Of a DNA stretch of 6,918 bases, positions 6,067 through 6,918 are shown piece by piece; position 1 is the first letter of the stretch, and the number at the start of each line of letters is the position of its first letter. The translations under genes and the position numbers were made by a program. The notes beneath the pieces are model-generated. The model did not search any database. It worked only from the letters and a program-made list of their open reading frames with translations, and was not told the DNA's origin. Source of the DNA: an uncultured Clostridia bacterium (lineage in GTDB: Bacteria > Bacillota > Clostridia > Christensenellales > UBA1242); assembly GCA_947089305.1 (NCBI GenBank), contig CAMUJQ010000052.1, positions 1 through 6,918 of the forward strand. The letters run 5' to 3'.

Positions 6067-6918
6067 ATTTTCTTGTAATTTTAACTTCTTGTGTTGAAGG
6101 AAGCCCAAAATAGTCTAAATCACCTGCACTCATTATTTCATTTTCCGGAATTTCAACACCAGAATTATTATAAATAATTTCTGATAGAGATGTACAATCA
6201 CTAAAAGCAAAAGAACAATAACTGCCGTTGTTAGCTTCAGTAAATTCTATATTTTTACAATAAAATTCTATTGTTTCTAAACTTGTACATCCATCAAATG
6301 CGCCAACTCCAACATATAATTTTTCTCCATCATAAGGTATTACTATTTTTTTTATTTTTGTACTATATGCAAATGCTGTATGTCCTATCGTTCTAATAGA
6401 CTTAGGTAAAATAATATTTGTAAGATTAGGAAAATTGTTAAACAATGGATTTGGAATAAAATCATTTTTACCTAAAGATGTAACTGGTAGATACTCGCCG
6501 TCAATTAGAACTTTTGACGGAATTTTTATTGTGGTAACATTTTCATCTACATTGACCAGTTTTGAAACTGATACTGCTTTTCCATAATTATATACTTCAA
6601 CTTCAACTGGAGCAATAGCATCTAGTTCCCAACTAAAACTTCCTGTAAAAGTTGCGTCTTTTGCTTTATTGGCTACGGCTACCTTTATATAATAACTTGC
6701 TGTTTCATCTGTACTAGTTTCGCTAGCTGGTATCGTTACAGTATCTTGTGACTCTACATAGGTTTCTCCATCAGTTGAATATGTTGTTGTTATATTTTTA
6801 TCGTCATCATTTAAGTCTGTGTAATTTAATTCTGCATAGTATGCTTTTTCCATTTCATTTGTAAAGGTATATTTAAATACTACATATGAGTCTGCGCTTG
6901 TTAGTGTTATATTTTCTG
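6065..6918 (-). CDS. BspA-like leucine-rich-repeat surface/secreted protein, C-terminal part (gene continues beyond window)
   Basis: The frame is open to the window edge, so the ATG at 6853 is not a convincing start: upstream codons continue sensibly (ENITLTSADS, then YVVFKYTFTNE). In all 283 residues are visible and the N-terminus is missing. The first half (about 6600-6918) is Thr/Ser/Asp-rich and beta-rich, with ASYYIKVAVANKAKDATFTG and SFSWELDAI, resembling a TasA/camelysin-like or Ig-like surface domain (tentative). The second half (about 6164-6435) has BspA/LRR_5-type repeats: NLTNIILPKSIRTIGHTAFA, KIKKIVIP, GVGAFDGCTSLETIEF and FAFSDCTSLSEIIY. Such repeats occur in secreted or cell-surface proteins of gut and oral bacteria and often mediate binding; the partner here is unknown. 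The C-terminus (STQEVKITRK) has no LPXTG motif or membrane anchor, so attachment, if any, lies elsewhere in the protein. A hairpin terminator overlaps the stop. Confidence 0.8.
   Translation of the reverse strand, partial: ENITLTSADSYVVFKYTFTNEMEKAYYAELNYTDLNDDDKNITTTYSTDGETYVESQDTVTIPASETSTDETASYYIKVAVANKAKDATFTGSFSWELDAIAPVEVEVYNYGKAVSVSKLVNVDENVTTIKIPSKVLIDGEYLPVTSLGKNDFIPNPLFNNFPNLTNIILPKSIRTIGHTAFAYSTKIKKIVIPYDGEKLYVGVGAFDGCTSLETIEFYCKNIEFTEANNGSYCSFAFSDCTSLSEIIYNNSGVEIPENEIMSAGDLDYFGLPSTQEVKITRK

Noticed and set aside
1..6918. CRISPR arrays, tRNA or rRNA genes, insertion sequences
   Set aside because: I saw no regularly spaced repeats, cloverleaf sequences, transposase motifs or terminal inverted repeats on either strand.

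Overview
The window is AT-rich with strongly A/T-biased codons. It looks like a low-GC Gram-positive bacterium (Bacillota), probably a gut-type member of the Clostridia or Bacilli. Three things point there: a tRNA-Phe T-box leader in front of pheST, strong AGGAGG-type ribosome binding sites, and a BspA-like leucine-rich-repeat surface protein next to a lipoprotein solute receptor. TGG is used for Trp, every complete gene here ends in TAA, and none has an in-frame TGA, so the standard bacterial code fits. The species cannot be named from this sequence.

Left end (1-1116, plus strand): a two-gene toxin-antitoxin-like module. A small ribbon-helix-helix-like protein, visible as an ORF at 107-349, overlaps by one base an intact zeta-toxin-family P-loop kinase (349-1080). 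Conserved-looking antitoxin sequence continues upstream of 107, but it changes reading frame at about 28-36. The antitoxin copy therefore appears frameshifted, or is expressed only as a shortened product, while the toxin stays intact. A hairpin terminator at 1088-1118 separates this module from the convergent pheT and probably works in both directions.

Centre (1117-4946, minus strand): the phenylalanyl-tRNA synthetase operon. pheS (alpha subunit) and pheT (beta subunit) lie behind a promoter (TTGACA-17-TAAGAT) and a leader of about 320 nt. The leader is a T-box riboswitch with a UUC (Phe) specifier, an AG bulge, a distal Stem I hairpin, and mutually exclusive antiterminator and terminator helices that can be traced base by base. 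Uncharged tRNA-Phe should stabilise the antiterminator and switch on synthesis of the alpha2beta2 enzyme. For both genes the longest open frame overstates the N-terminus; the ribosome binding sites place the starts at 4589 (pheS) and 3495 (pheT).

Right end (4962-6918, minus strand): a lipoprotein substrate-binding protein of an NMT1/SsuA/ThiY-type ABC importer, probably starting at TTG, with no permease or ATPase gene in the window. Upstream of it is the C-terminal part of a secreted protein with a beta-rich domain and BspA-type leucine-rich repeats. That gene runs off the window and ends in a hairpin terminator overlapping its stop codon.

Most of the window is housekeeping or familiar accessory content. 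The observation most worth following up is the apparent frame break in the antitoxin beside an intact zeta-type toxin.
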